A DNA stretch of 64,000 nt. Source: an uncultured Bradyrhizobium sp. Lineage in GTDB: Bacteria; Pseudomonadota; Alphaproteobacteria; Rhizobiales; Xanthobacteraceae. The notes beneath the pieces were generated by a model. It was not told the origin of the DNA and searched no databases. It saw nothing but the letters and a program-made list of their open reading frames with translations. Both the position numbers and the translations under genes were made by a program. Location: positions 1-64,000 of the forward strand of contig NZ_CAKZJO010000079.1 of the NCBI RefSeq assembly GCF_936943645.1, written 5' to 3'. Positions 8,424 to 17,014 of this stretch are shown piece by piece; the first letter of the stretch is position 1; every line of letters starts with the position of its first letter.

Positions 8424-9299
8424 CTATGCAAGCTCCCGCAGCGCCGCCTCCACCACCTTGCGCGCCTCCGCCGTCAGCGGGGCCTGCGGCGGGATGGGGT
8501 CGCCGACGTCGTAGCCCTGGATCGCGAGCCCCGCCTTGATGCAGGCGGCGAGGTTGAAGCGGGCGAAGGCTTCGTTGATGCGCCACAGCCGGCGCTGCAG
8601 CGCCATGGCCTCGTCCCAGCGGCCGGCCTTGCCGAGCTCGTAGAGCTTAACACTCTGGCGCGGGATGATGCAGGCCGGGCCCGCCATCCAGCCGAGCCCG
8701 CCGATCAGCATCACCGCGGCCGGAATGTGGGCGGAGGCCGAGAACACGCGCAAGGAATCCCCGCAGCGGTTCATGATCGAGAGCAGCCGGCCCGTATTGG
8801 TCGAGGCGTCCTTGATGTAGCCGATGCGCGGATGCTCGGCGAGGCGCGCGATGACGTCGAGGGTGAGATCGGAGCGCTGGAATTGCGGATTGGTGTAGAT
8901 GACGACGGGAATGTCGACGGCGTCCGCAATGGCGCGGAAGTAGGATTCGATCTGGGCATCATTGAGCGGAAAATACGCCTCCAGGATCGCCAGGATGCCG
9001 TCGGCCCCGCACTTCTGATAGGCCTTCGCCTGCGCCACCGCATCCGCCGTCGAGGTCGAGGCGACGCCGGCCACGACCGGCACGCGGCCCTTGGCAGCCT
9101 CGATCGTGGTCTGCACGACCGCGGTGCGCTGCGCGGCATTGAGATAGGCGAATTCGCCGGTGGAGCCCAGCGGCGTCAGCCCGTGCACGCCGGCGCCGAT
9201 CAGATCGTCGCAGAGCCTTGCAAGCACGTTCGTTCGCACCGCGCCATCGGCATCGACGGGCGAGACGAGATAGGGAAAGACGCCGTGGAATTCGGTCAT
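8424..9299 (-). CDS. dihydrodipicolinate synthase / N-acetylneuraminate lyase family protein
   Basis: A 291-residue (beta/alpha)8 class I aldolase-type protein. The substrate carboxylate-binding loop is LGSTGEF (about residue 42), the catalytic Tyr is in VIYTNP (about 135), and the Schiff-base Lys is in YIKDAS (about 163). The length matches DapA-like enzymes, but the gene is not near lysine biosynthesis genes and the family includes many lyases for pyruvate-derived keto acids. I placed the start at 9299 (MTEFHG), where family similarity begins; the frame stays open to 9368. The 130-base gap to the hydroxylase gene contains no recognisable feature. The lyase fold is certain and the reaction is unknown. 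Confidence 0.85.
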   Translation of the reverse strand: MTEFHGVFPYLVSPVDADGAVRTNVLARLCDDLIGAGVHGLTPLGSTGEFAYLNAAQRTAVVQTTIEAAKGRVPVVAGVASTSTADAVAQAKAYQKCGADGILAILEAYFPLNDAQIESYFRAIADAVDIPVVIYTNPQFQRSDLTLDVIARLAEHPRIGYIKDASTNTGRLLSIMNRCGDSLRVFSASAHIPAAVMLIGGLGWMAGPACIIPRQSVKLYELGKAGRWDEAMALQRRLWRINEAFARFNLAACIKAGLAIQGYDVGDPIPPQAPLTAEARKVVEAALRELA

Positions 9300-9364
9300 G
9301 TCGATGAGGACCCCGGAGACGCTGGTTCGCGTCTGAGGGGTCTTAGCAACGCTCGCGCCCGCGA

Positions 9365-10330
9365 TCAAATCCTGAGCAGCCGTACCCGCGTGCCCCAGGG
9401 ATCGGCGGCCTCCACGCCATTGGCGAGCGCCGTCACCTGCGCGCCGCCCTTGCGCAGGCGCTGTTCCTGGGCGGCGAGGATGTCAGGCTTTTCCGTCACC
9501 AGCGAAAACCAGGCCAGGCCCGTCATCTGATCGTCGCGCTGGCCCGCGCCCTGGCTCTGCCACACGTTCATGCCGAGGTGGTGATGATAGCGGCCCGACG
9601 ACAGGAACGCCGCGCCGTTGCGGCTGCGGGTGGGATCGAGACCGATCGCGCCATGATAAAAGCTTCCGGCCTGCGCGAGATCGCCGACACGCAGATGCAT
9701 GTGGCCGATGCGCAAGCCCTCCGGCGCGCCGGCATAATCGGGCACGCGCGTATTGGTCAGCGACAGCAGGTCGGGGATGTTGAGCTCGTCAGTCGCCATC
9801 TTCACGCTGCCCTCGCTCCACTGCCATTGCGAGGGATCGCGGTCGGCATAGACCTCGATGCCGTTACCCTCGGGGTCGTCGAGATAGACGGATTCGCTGA
9901 CGAGGTGGTCGGCAAAGCCCGACAGCTTCACGCGGTGTGAGGCAGCGTGCACCAGCCAGCGCGCAAGGTCCTTGCGGGTCGGCATCAGGAACGCGGTGTG
10001 ATAGAGGCCCGCGGCATTGCGCGGCTCGATCGCCGCATCGGGCCGCGCCTCCAGCACCAGCAACGTGATGCCCGACGTGCCGAGCTTCGCCGCAGTGGCC
10101 GAGCGCTCCATCACGGCGAGCCCGATCACGTCGCGATAATAGTCCGCGACGGTGTCGAGGTTCTTGACCCGCAGCGTCACCATGCCGACCCGCATCGGCG
10201 TGCGGCTGGCATAGGTCGGCCCGCCGCCCTGCGGCGCGCCCTCGGCTCGCGCCGCAGCCGCGGCGGCCATAGCAAGCGAGGTGGCGCCGGCGAGCTGAAG
10301 CAGGGTACGGCGGGTGAGGTCGATGGACAT
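9365..10330 (-). CDS. Tat-exported VOC (glyoxalase/extradiol dioxygenase) family protein
   Basis: A 321-residue protein with a twin-arginine signal (LTRRTLLQLAGATS, residues 5-18) followed by an Ala-rich hydrophobic stretch and cleavage near ARAEG. Two VOC modules follow, about residues 55-170 and 195-315, the second carrying GHMHLRVGDLAQAGSFY and YHHHLGMNVW, typical of metal-binding VOC proteins. The Tat signal implies folding, perhaps with metal, before export to the periplasm. The start at 10330 was chosen because the Tat motif begins there; upstream frame is not protein-like. It is divergent from the HtrA-like gene across 187 bases. Confidence 0.85.
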   Translation of the reverse strand: MSIDLTRRTLLQLAGATSLAMAAAAAARAEGAPQGGGPTYASRTPMRVGMVTLRVKNLDTVADYYRDVIGLAVMERSATAAKLGTSGITLLVLEARPDAAIEPRNAAGLYHTAFLMPTRKDLARWLVHAASHRVKLSGFADHLVSESVYLDDPEGNGIEVYADRDPSQWQWSEGSVKMATDELNIPDLLSLTNTRVPDYAGAPEGLRIGHMHLRVGDLAQAGSFYHGAIGLDPTRSRNGAAFLSSGRYHHHLGMNVWQSQGAGQRDDQMTGLAWFSLVTEKPDILAAQEQRLRKGGAQVTALANGVEAADPWGTRVRLLRI

Positions 10331-10517
10331 GAGAGCTCGCTGAAATCCGTGAGGCCATAGAGGCGCAATTTCGGGATTGCTACACGTTCCCGTGAGGCAC
10401 TCCCAATCACATGTTCGTCGGCCGTGGCCCCCCGGGGCGTGGTCAGGTCCTGGCCACCCGGCCAGTTTCGCAATCGCCCGCGACATCCCAGATTGAGGGC
10501 AACATCAGGAGCACACC

Positions 10518-11384
10518 ATGACTGATCTCACCGCCCTGTCCTCACTCTCGTCCGCCCTCGCGGACCTCGTGGCGCGCACCGCGCCCGCTGTGGTCTCCGT
10601 GCATTCGCATCGCTCGCGCGCGACCGGCTTTGTCTGGAAAAGCGGCCTGATCGTCACCGCCGACGAGGCGCTGGCCGACGAGGGCGAGGTCGAGATCGGC
10701 CTGCCCGACGGCAGCAGGGTCGCCGCCGCCATCGTGGGCCGCGACCACACCACCGATATCGCGCTGCTGCGCGCCGACGTCGCGACGGCCCCGGTCAAGC
10801 TCGCCGCAACCGTGCCGCCGCTTGGCGCATTGGCGGTCGTGGTCGCCACCAACCGCGAGACGCAGAGCGCTGCGCTCGGGATGGTGTCGGCCTCCGGTAG
10901 TGGCTGGCGCTCCCTGCGCGGCGGCGAGATCGATGCGCGGATCGAGCTCGATGTGCGCCTGCGTCCTGCCCAGCAAGGCGGCCTCGCGCTCGATGCATCA
11001 GGGCAAGCGTTCGGCATGGCCGTGCTCGGCCCGCGGCGCGTGCTGGTGATCCCGACGGCGACGATCGAGCGCGTCGCGGCGCAGCTCGAGACGCGCGGCC
11101 GTATCGCGCGCGGCTATCTCGGCCTCGGGCTGCAGCCGGTGCGGCTCGACGACGGCGTCGGCGCGATGGTGATGAATGTCGACAAGGCCGGGCCCTCGGC
11201 TGCGGCCGGCATCCGCCAAGGTGACGTGATCGTAGGGGTCAACGACCAGAAACTCTCCGGCGTGCGCGCACTGTCGCGCTCCCTGGGTCCTTCCAGCGTC
11301 GGTACGGTGGTCAACGTCGCGGTGCGCCGCGGCGGCGAACCGGTCAGCTTCAAGGTCACGATCGGCGAGAGGCCGGAGGCGTGA
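10518..11384 (+). CDS. HtrA-like pseudoprotease with C-terminal PDZ domain, cytoplasmic
   Basis: A 288-residue protein with the layout of S1C (DegP/HtrA) proteases: chymotrypsin-like domain about 15-185 and one PDZ domain about 195-285 (RGYLGLGLQPV ... AGPSAAAGIRQGDVIVGVN). The triad is broken. Where HtrA has TNNHVV the protein reads TADEAL, giving Glu50 for His. The Asp is kept (HTTDIALL, Asp80). Where HtrA has GNSGG it reads AQQGG, giving Gln153 for Ser. No signal peptide is present, unlike periplasmic HtrA enzymes. It overlaps the following LuxR gene by 4 bases (GTGA), implying coupled translation. It is probably a peptide- or protein-binding adaptor rather than a protease. Confidence 0.85.
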   Translation: MTDLTALSSLSSALADLVARTAPAVVSVHSHRSRATGFVWKSGLIVTADEALADEGEVEIGLPDGSRVAAAIVGRDHTTDIALLRADVATAPVKLAATVPPLGALAVVVATNRETQSAALGMVSASGSGWRSLRGGEIDARIELDVRLRPAQQGGLALDASGQAFGMAVLGPRRVLVIPTATIERVAAQLETRGRIARGYLGLGLQPVRLDDGVGAMVMNVDKAGPSAAAGIRQGDVIVGVNDQKLSGVRALSRSLGPSSVGTVVNVAVRRGGEPVSFKVTIGERPEA

Positions 11385-11752
11385 GCGCGGACAACGCACC
11401 GGAAATCGTGCTGTCGCTGGAGATCGACGATCCGGCGCTGGCCGATCGCCTGGCGGCCCTGCTCGGCAACGTCGCCGGGCTTCGTCTTGCCAAGCCCGGC
11501 GAGCAGGCTGCCGCGACGGTCGTCGCGCGCGATCCGCGCATCATGCCCGAGGACATCGCGCTGACGCAGCGCGAGCTCGACGTGCTGGCGCTGATGGCCG
11601 AGGGCGCCTCCAACAAGATGATCGCGCGCCGGCTCGGCATCTCCGTGCACACCGTCAAATTCCACGTCGGCTCGCTGCTCGACAAGCTCGATGCCACCGG
11701 CCGCACCGACGCGGTGGCGCATGCGGCCCGCCGCGGCGTGATCGAGCTATGA
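11381..11752 (+). CDS. LuxR-type DNA-binding regulator with a short, non-receiver N-terminus
   Basis: A 123-residue protein that starts with GTG overlapping the stop of the HtrA-like gene, with GGAG just upstream. The C-terminal half is a LuxR/NarL helix-turn-helix (LTQRELDVLALMAEGASNKMIARRLGISVHTVKFHVGSLLDKL). The N-terminal 55 residues are too short for a receiver domain and show no phospho-acceptor Asp, so activity is probably controlled by protein contact, plausibly by the co-translated PDZ protein. The 3' end overlaps the convergent histidine kinase gene by 6 bases. Confidence 0.88.
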   Translation: MSADNAPEIVLSLEIDDPALADRLAALLGNVAGLRLAKPGEQAAATVVARDPRIMPEDIALTQRELDVLALMAEGASNKMIARRLGISVHTVKFHVGSLLDKLDATGRTDAVAHAARRGVIEL

Positions 11753-12817
11753 CGACGCGGGGAAGCTGAGCTCGATCGTCAGGCCGGGCGCGTTGTCGCG
11801 CAGCGTGATCTCCGCGCCGTGAAGGCGCGCGACTGCGGCGACGAGGCTGAGGCCGAGCCCATTGCCCGGCGTGTAACGGCTCTGCTCGAGCCGGTAGAAG
11901 CGCCTGAAGACGTAATCATGCTGATCGGCGGCGATGCCCGGACCGTCGTCCGCGATGGCGATCACCGCACTGTCGCCGGAATGGCGGCAGCTCACCGTGA
12001 CCTTTCCGCCGGGGCGACCGTGCTTGATCGCGTTGTCGACGAGATTGGCGATGGCATCGAACAGCAGGTCGCGATCGCCTGTGATCGCCACCTGGCGGTC
12101 CCCGGCGAGGCTGAGGCGGGTCGCGACCTCTTCGGCGGCGGCGTCGTAGAGTTCGACCACCTCGCCGGCGATTTCAGTCAGGTTCAGCGCGCGGAAGGCG
12201 CCGGTGCGGGCACGGGTCTCGATCTCGGAGATCCGCGTGATGGAGGCGAACATGCCGAGCACGGCGTCGAGATCGGCGATGGTGTCGCCGATCAGCGCGG
12301 CATCGGCCTCGCTGTTGCGCGGCGCGTGATAGGCCTTCTCGAGGCGGCCGCGCATCCGCGTCAGCGGCGTGCGCAGATCGTGGGCGACGTTGTCGCTGAC
12401 CTGCTTGACCTCGCCCATCAGCGTCTCAATGCGGTCGAGCATCTGGTTGAGGTTCTCGGCGACGCGGTCCCACTCGTCGTTGCTGCCGCGCAAGGGAATG
12501 CGCTGGTCGAGGCCGGACAGCATGATGGCGCGGCTGGTGGCGTTGATCTCCTCGATCCGCCCCACCGTGCGTCGCGTCACCAGCACGGCGGCGAGGCCCG
12601 CGAGCACCAGCAGCAGCACGGCGACGGCGGCCATCGCAAGCTCGATCATTCCGATGAAGTCGTCATGGTCGACGGCGTGGCCGATCCGGCCCTCCACATA
12701 GGCCAGCGTACCGAAATAGACATAGGCCATGATCGCCGCAACGATCAGCCCGAAGGCCGCGATCGCGAGCAGCGCGAGGCGAAAGGTCGAGGAGCGGAGC
12801 GTCTTAGCCAGGAGCAC
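11747..12817 (-). CDS. sensor histidine kinase (OmpR-type two-component system)
   Basis: A 356-residue membrane kinase: two membrane segments (about 14-35 and 59-82) with only about 23 residues between them, a HAMP domain to about 135, the dimerisation/phosphorylation helix with NVAHDLRTPLTRMRG (His146), and an ATPase domain with DNAIKH, DDGPGIA and GLGLSL. The very short periplasmic loop suggests sensing within the membrane or through a partner rather than by a periplasmic domain. It overlaps the response regulator gene by 14 bases and is translated after it. A partner could be the Gly/His-rich exported protein encoded upstream. Confidence 0.92.
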   Translation of the reverse strand: MLLAKTLRSSTFRLALLAIAAFGLIVAAIMAYVYFGTLAYVEGRIGHAVDHDDFIGMIELAMAAVAVLLLVLAGLAAVLVTRRTVGRIEEINATSRAIMLSGLDQRIPLRGSNDEWDRVAENLNQMLDRIETLMGEVKQVSDNVAHDLRTPLTRMRGRLEKAYHAPRNSEADAALIGDTIADLDAVLGMFASITRISEIETRARTGAFRALNLTEIAGEVVELYDAAAEEVATRLSLAGDRQVAITGDRDLLFDAIANLVDNAIKHGRPGGKVTVSCRHSGDSAVIAIADDGPGIAADQHDYVFRRFYRLEQSRYTPGNGLGLSLVAAVARLHGAEITLRDNAPGLTIELSFPASS

Positions 12818-13496
12818 GGAGGCAATATCCGATGCCGCGGATGGTGTGGATCAACGGATAGGCCTGGGCATCGTCGACCTTGCGGCGGACACGCCCGACA
12901 TAGACGTCGATGATGTTGGTGGAGGGATCGAAATGCAGGTCCCAGACGTGCTGGAGCAGCATCGCGCGGGAGACGACGCGGCCCTCGTTGCGAACGAGAT
13001 ATTCGAGCAATTGAAACTCGCGCGGCAACAGCGGGATCTTGCGGCCCCGGCGGCTGGCGTTGCGCGCGATCAGGTCGATGGCGAGATCGCCGACCCGCAG
13101 CAGAGTCTCCTTGGCGATGGTCTCGCTGCGGCGGCCGAGCGCCTCCAGGCGCGCCAGCAGCTCGGTGAAGGAAAACGGCTTGACCAGATAGTCGTCGCCG
13201 CCGGCACGCAGGCCGCGCACGCGGTCGTCGACCTCGCCGAGCGCAGAAATGATCAGGAACGGCGCGGCGACGCCCTCCTCGCGCAATTGCCGCATCACGC
13301 TGATGCCGTCGATGTCGGGCAGCATGCGGTCGATCGTGATCACGGCATAGTCGCGCGCGGCGCCGTGGCTGAGCGCTTCACGCCCCGTGGCTGCGAGATC
13401 GACGTCGTAGCCGGAGGTCGTCAATTCCTCGACGAGCTGGCCTGCGGTTTCCGGATCGTCCTCGACGACCAGGATGCGACGGTGACCTCCGGTCAT
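12804..13496 (-). CDS. OmpR/PhoB family response regulator
   Basis: A 230-residue regulator: receiver domain (1-120) with acidic pocket VVEDD, phospho-acceptor Asp56 in ITIDRMLPDIDG and Lys in YLVKPFSF; winged-helix DNA-binding domain (about 130-228) with EFQLLEYLVRNEGRVVSRAMLLQHVW and a C-terminal RGIGYCLR hairpin. It pairs with the overlapping histidine kinase gene. The gene for a Gly/His-rich exported protein lies 100 bases upstream on the same strand and may be co-transcribed or a target. There is no evidence for the signal. Confidence 0.93.
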   Translation of the reverse strand: MTGGHRRILVVEDDPETAGQLVEELTTSGYDVDLAATGREALSHGAARDYAVITIDRMLPDIDGISVMRQLREEGVAAPFLIISALGEVDDRVRGLRAGGDDYLVKPFSFTELLARLEALGRRSETIAKETLLRVGDLAIDLIARNASRRGRKIPLLPREFQLLEYLVRNEGRVVSRAMLLQHVWDLHFDPSTNIIDVYVGRVRRKVDDAQAYPLIHTIRGIGYCLRAPG

Positions 13497-13596
13497 GCAA
13501 AACTCCGCGCGACGATCGCCACCAGACTATCCCGTTCCGGGGCTGGACGGAACTGTCCGGCGGCGACCGCGACAATGGTACGGTACGGCGATGCGT

Positions 13597-14001
13597 CTAC
13601 CAATAGTCTCCGCACACATTGACCCATTGCCATCCATAGGGCGTCCAGCTCCTGCGCCAGCAGCCGTCGTTGTAGCCGGCGTAGAAATAAGGCGCGCCGA
13701 ACACGGCGAAACGGCGGAAATGGTGATGATGGAAGCCGTGATGGCCGTGCCAGCCGGAGCCGGCAAAGCGCGGCCCGATCGCGGCATGGGCGAAGCGGGC
13801 CCCGCCGAAGGCGGGACCGCCGACATGGGCGAAGCGCGCGCCGCCCATCCCGCCGGCATGCATGCCGCCACCGAAATGGCCACCGCCGCCGAAATGGCCG
13901 CCGCCGCCATGACCCCCGCCACGGGCGAGCACAGGTGAAGCGAGCGCCATCGTCGCTGCGAGCGTGGCCGCGGCGACGCCCTTGAGAAGCCTGTTGTTCA
14001 T
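13597..14001 (-). CDS. exported Gly/His-rich small protein
   Basis: A 134-residue protein: Sec signal peptide (residues 1-26, cleavage near SPVLA/RGG), a region of GGGHFGGG repeats (28-55), a Gly/Ala/Arg stretch, a His cluster (WHGHHGFHHHHF, about 83-95), and a C-terminal Tyr/Trp segment with two cysteines (NDGCWRRSW and WVNVCGDYW). Proteins like this are common in Bradyrhizobium and are sometimes labelled sulfur globule protein, without functional proof. The His cluster suggests binding of a transition metal such as Ni, Zn or Cu. It lies directly upstream of a two-component system on the same strand. Confidence 0.75.
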   Translation of the reverse strand: MNNRLLKGVAAATLAATMALASPVLARGGGHGGGGHFGGGGHFGGGMHAGGMGGARFAHVGGPAFGGARFAHAAIGPRFAGSGWHGHHGFHHHHFRRFAVFGAPYFYAGYNDGCWRRSWTPYGWQWVNVCGDYW

Positions 14002-14127
14002 CGAAGCATCCTCCTCGTGCGGCGGTCGTCCCGCCGCGCAGGGAGGATCAGATGAGAGGGACGCACCTTCAACTTACAAACACGCCAGATTCTGACGCGG
14101 GTGTCAGGGAGCCCCGACTCTCTCCCC

Positions 14128-14212
14128 GTCATTGCGAGGAGCCCTTGCGACGAAGCAATCCAGACTGTCTCCGCGGAGGGATTCTGGATTGCTTCGCTAC
14201 GCTCGCAATGAC
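14128..14212. repeat. palindromic intergenic repeat (GTCATTGCGAGGAGC family)
   Basis: Outer arms GTCATTGCGAGGAGC and GCTCGCAATGAC, inner arms GAAGCAATCCAGA and TCTGGATTGCTTC, forming a long imperfect hairpin. It shares its outer arms with 131-192. It lies between the 5' end of the Gly/His-rich gene and the 3' end of tex. Confidence 0.75.
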
Positions 14213-14236
14213 GTGGACAGAGTTTGATCAGGCCCC

Positions 14237-14258
14237 CTCCCCGCTCTGCTGCGGGGAG
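14237..14258 (-). terminator. possible hairpin terminator for tex
   Basis: An 8-bp GC stem (CTCCCCGC / GCGGGGAG) with a 6-base loop lies 10 bases after the tex stop codon. No T-run follows on the minus strand, so it could equally be a processing structure or a fragment of a repeat. Confidence 0.3.
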
Positions 14259-14268
14259 AGGTGAAAGA

Positions 14269-16605
14269 CTACACCCGCTTCCCGCCGCTCTTCTCCGCGG
14301 CGCGCCGCAGCGCTTCGGCAAGAGCGCCGCCGCCACCGGAGGATTCCTGCTTGCGCGGGGCCGACGAGGTCATGCGGGCCGGGTTGCGCTGATTGTTGTC
14401 GCGCTGCATGCCGGGGGCGTCCTTCTTGGCCCCGACCTCGTCATCGAGGCGCAGCGTCAGCGAGATGCGTTTGCGCGCGACCTCGAAGTCCAGCACCTTC
14501 ACCTTGACGATGTCGCCGGGCTTCACCACCTCGCGCGGGTCCTTGATGTAGTTCCTGGACATCGCCGAGATGTGCACGAGGCCGTCCTGGTGCACGCCGA
14601 TGTCGACGAAGGCGCCGAAGGCGGCGACGTTGGTCACGGTGCCCTCGAGGATCATGCCTTTCTTGAGATGCTTGATCTCCTCGACGCCCTCCATGAACAC
14701 GGCGGCCTTGAACGCAGGGCGCGGGTCGCGGCCGGGCTTTTCCAATTCCTTCAGGATGTCGGTGACGGTCGGCAGACCGAAGGTCTCGTCGACGAAATCC
14801 TTCGGCTTCAAGGTGCGCACGATCTCGCTGGAGCCGATCAGCGCCTTGATGTCGCTCTTGGTCGCCGCGAGGATGCGACGCACCACCGGATAGGCCTCCG
14901 GATGCACGCCGGACGCATCGAGCGGGTCCTCGCCGCCGAGGATGCGCAAAAAGCCCGCGCATTGCTCGAACGCCTTCGGACCCAGGCGCGGCACGTCCTT
15001 CAGCGCCTTGCGCGACTTGAACGGGCCGTTGGCGTCGCGGTGCGCGACGATGCTCTGCGCCAAACCCGAGCCGACGCCCGACACGCGCGCGAGCAGCGGT
15101 GCCGAGGCGGTGTTGACGTCGACGCCGACCGCGTTCACGCAATCTTCGACCACGGCATCGAGCGATTTGGCGAGCTTGGCCTGGCCGAGGTCATGCTGGT
15201 ACTGGCCGACGCCGATCGCCTTGGGCTCGATCTTGACGAGCTCGGCGAGCGGATCCTGCAGGCGGCGGGCGATCGAGACCGCGCCGCGCAGGGTGACGTC
15301 GAGGCCCGGCAACTCCTCCGAGGCGAAGGCCGAGGCCGAATAGACCGATGCGCCGGCTTCCGACACCACGATCTTGGACATCTTCAGCTCCGCGAGGCCC
15401 TTGACCAGCTCGGTCGCGAGCTTGTCGGTCTCGCGCGAGGCAGTGCCGTTGCCGATCGCGATCAGCTCGACCTTGTGCTTCATCGCGAGGCGGCCGAGCG
15501 TCGCAAGCGACTCGTTCCACTGCCGCTGCGGCTCGTGCGGATAGATCGCGGTGGTATCGACCACCTTGCCGGTGGCGTCGATCACGGCGACCTTGACGCC
15601 GGTGCGGTAGCCGGGGTCGAGGCCCATGGTGACGCGGGTGCCGGCCGGCGCCGCCAGCAGGAGATCGCGCAGGTTGGAGGCGAACACGCGCACCGCCTCG
15701 GTCTCGGCGGCATTCCACAGCCGCATGCGCAGATCGATGTTGAGATGCACCTGGATCTTGGTGCGCCAGGCCCAGCGCACGGTGTCGATCAGCCAGCGGT
15801 CGCCGGCGCGCTTGAGGTCGGCGATGCCGAATCGCTTCATGATCTTCAGCTCATAGGCGCCCGGCACGCCGGCAGGCGGCGCCTCCTCGGCCTGGATCTG
15901 CAGGTCGAGAATCTCTTCCTTCTCGCCGCGGAACATCGCCAAGATTCTATGCGAGGGCAGCTTGGTCAGCGGCTCCGAGAAATCGAAATAGTCGGCGAAT
16001 TTCTCGCCCTCGGTCTTCTTGCCGTCGCGCACCTTGGAGGCCATGCGCGCATTGGTCCACACGTCCTCGCGCAGTGCACCGATCAGATCGGCGTCCTCGT
16101 CGAAGCGCTCGACCAGGATGGCGCGGGCGCCGTCGAGCGCAGCAGCGGCGTCAGTGACACCCTTCTCGGCGTTGACGAAACCTTCGGCCACCACCTTCGG
16201 ATCGTTGCCGGGCTCGGCCATCAGCTGGTTGGCGAGCGGCTCGAGACCGGCCTCCCTGGCGACTTCCGCCTTGGTGCGGCGCTTCGGCTTGAACGGCAGG
16301 TAGATGTCTTCCAGGCGCGCCTTGCTGTCGGCGGCCATGATCGAGGCCTCCAGCGCGGCATCGAGCTTGCCCTGCTCGCGGACTGATTCGAGGATGGCCT
16401 TGCGGCGGTCTTCCAGTTCGCGCAGGTAGACCAGGCGCTCCTCCAGGGTGCGCAATTGCGCGTCGTCGAGCGCACCGGTCGCTTCCTTGCGGTAGCGCGC
16501 GATGAAGGGAACCGTGGCGCCGCCGTCGAGCAGCGTTACCGCCGCCTCGACCTGCTCCGAGCGAACCCCAAGCTCCTGCGCAATCTTCTGGTTGATGTTT
16601 GCCAC
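14269..16605 (-). CDS. tex: Tex-family RNA-binding protein
   Basis: A 778-residue Tex protein, slightly longer than the usual 770. N-terminal helical region (GGATVPFIARYRKEATGALDD near residue 28), a YqgF/RNase H-like domain from about 320 (GLDPGYRTGVKVAVIDATGKVVDT), helix-hairpin-helix motifs near 500-560 (LLARVSGVGSGLAQSIVAHRD), and a C-terminal S1 RNA-binding domain (about 635-710, LEGTVTNVAAFGAFVDIGVHQDGLVHIS). The tail is basic and low-complexity. Tex is a transcription-associated nucleic-acid-binding protein implicated in toxin expression and stress survival. It is monocistronic here. Confidence 0.95.
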   Translation of the reverse strand: MANINQKIAQELGVRSEQVEAAVTLLDGGATVPFIARYRKEATGALDDAQLRTLEERLVYLRELEDRRKAILESVREQGKLDAALEASIMAADSKARLEDIYLPFKPKRRTKAEVAREAGLEPLANQLMAEPGNDPKVVAEGFVNAEKGVTDAAAALDGARAILVERFDEDADLIGALREDVWTNARMASKVRDGKKTEGEKFADYFDFSEPLTKLPSHRILAMFRGEKEEILDLQIQAEEAPPAGVPGAYELKIMKRFGIADLKRAGDRWLIDTVRWAWRTKIQVHLNIDLRMRLWNAAETEAVRVFASNLRDLLLAAPAGTRVTMGLDPGYRTGVKVAVIDATGKVVDTTAIYPHEPQRQWNESLATLGRLAMKHKVELIAIGNGTASRETDKLATELVKGLAELKMSKIVVSEAGASVYSASAFASEELPGLDVTLRGAVSIARRLQDPLAELVKIEPKAIGVGQYQHDLGQAKLAKSLDAVVEDCVNAVGVDVNTASAPLLARVSGVGSGLAQSIVAHRDANGPFKSRKALKDVPRLGPKAFEQCAGFLRILGGEDPLDASGVHPEAYPVVRRILAATKSDIKALIGSSEIVRTLKPKDFVDETFGLPTVTDILKELEKPGRDPRPAFKAAVFMEGVEEIKHLKKGMILEGTVTNVAAFGAFVDIGVHQDGLVHISAMSRNYIKDPREVVKPGDIVKVKVLDFEVARKRISLTLRLDDEVGAKKDAPGMQRDNNQRNPARMTSSAPRKQESSGGGGALAEALRRAAEKSGGKRV

Positions 16606-16807
16606 GCGAGATTCCCTTTATCCAAGCTTCCCGCGCGGCAGCGAACTACCGGCCACGGGACGCCGCTTATGGACCAACCAAGGTTGATTCATCAAGGTGC
16701 GGCGCGCAACCGTCGACAGAGGATTTTTTTGTCGAACCGATGCGATCCCGCCACAATCGTGGGGATGGCCAGCGGATTTTGTGTTCGGGTCGGCCATGAT
16801 ACCAGCT

Positions 16808-16956
16808 CCGTCATCCTGAGGCGCGAGGCGTGCGATGCGAAAGCAGCGCATGCTGAGCCTCGAAGGATGTACGGCCGAGATGCGGCGGGGCCGCTCATCC
16901 TTCGAGGCTCGCCCAGCAGCGCGTTGCGCCGCAGGGCTCGCACCTCAGGATGACGG
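16808..16956. repeat. palindromic repeat (CCGTCATCCTGAGG family)
   Basis: A 149-base element with outer arms CCGTCATCCTGAGG / CCTCAGGATGACGG and inner arms CCTCGAAGGATG / CATCCTTCGAGG. It shares the CCTCGAAGG and ACCTCAGG-type blocks with the shorter elements at 52-100 and 62457-62505. It is located upstream of tex. Confidence 0.75.
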
Positions 16957-17014
16957 TGATAAACATGCGCCGCGATATCGTCTGTCACTTCGATCACCAG
17001 ACACGCCTTCTCCT

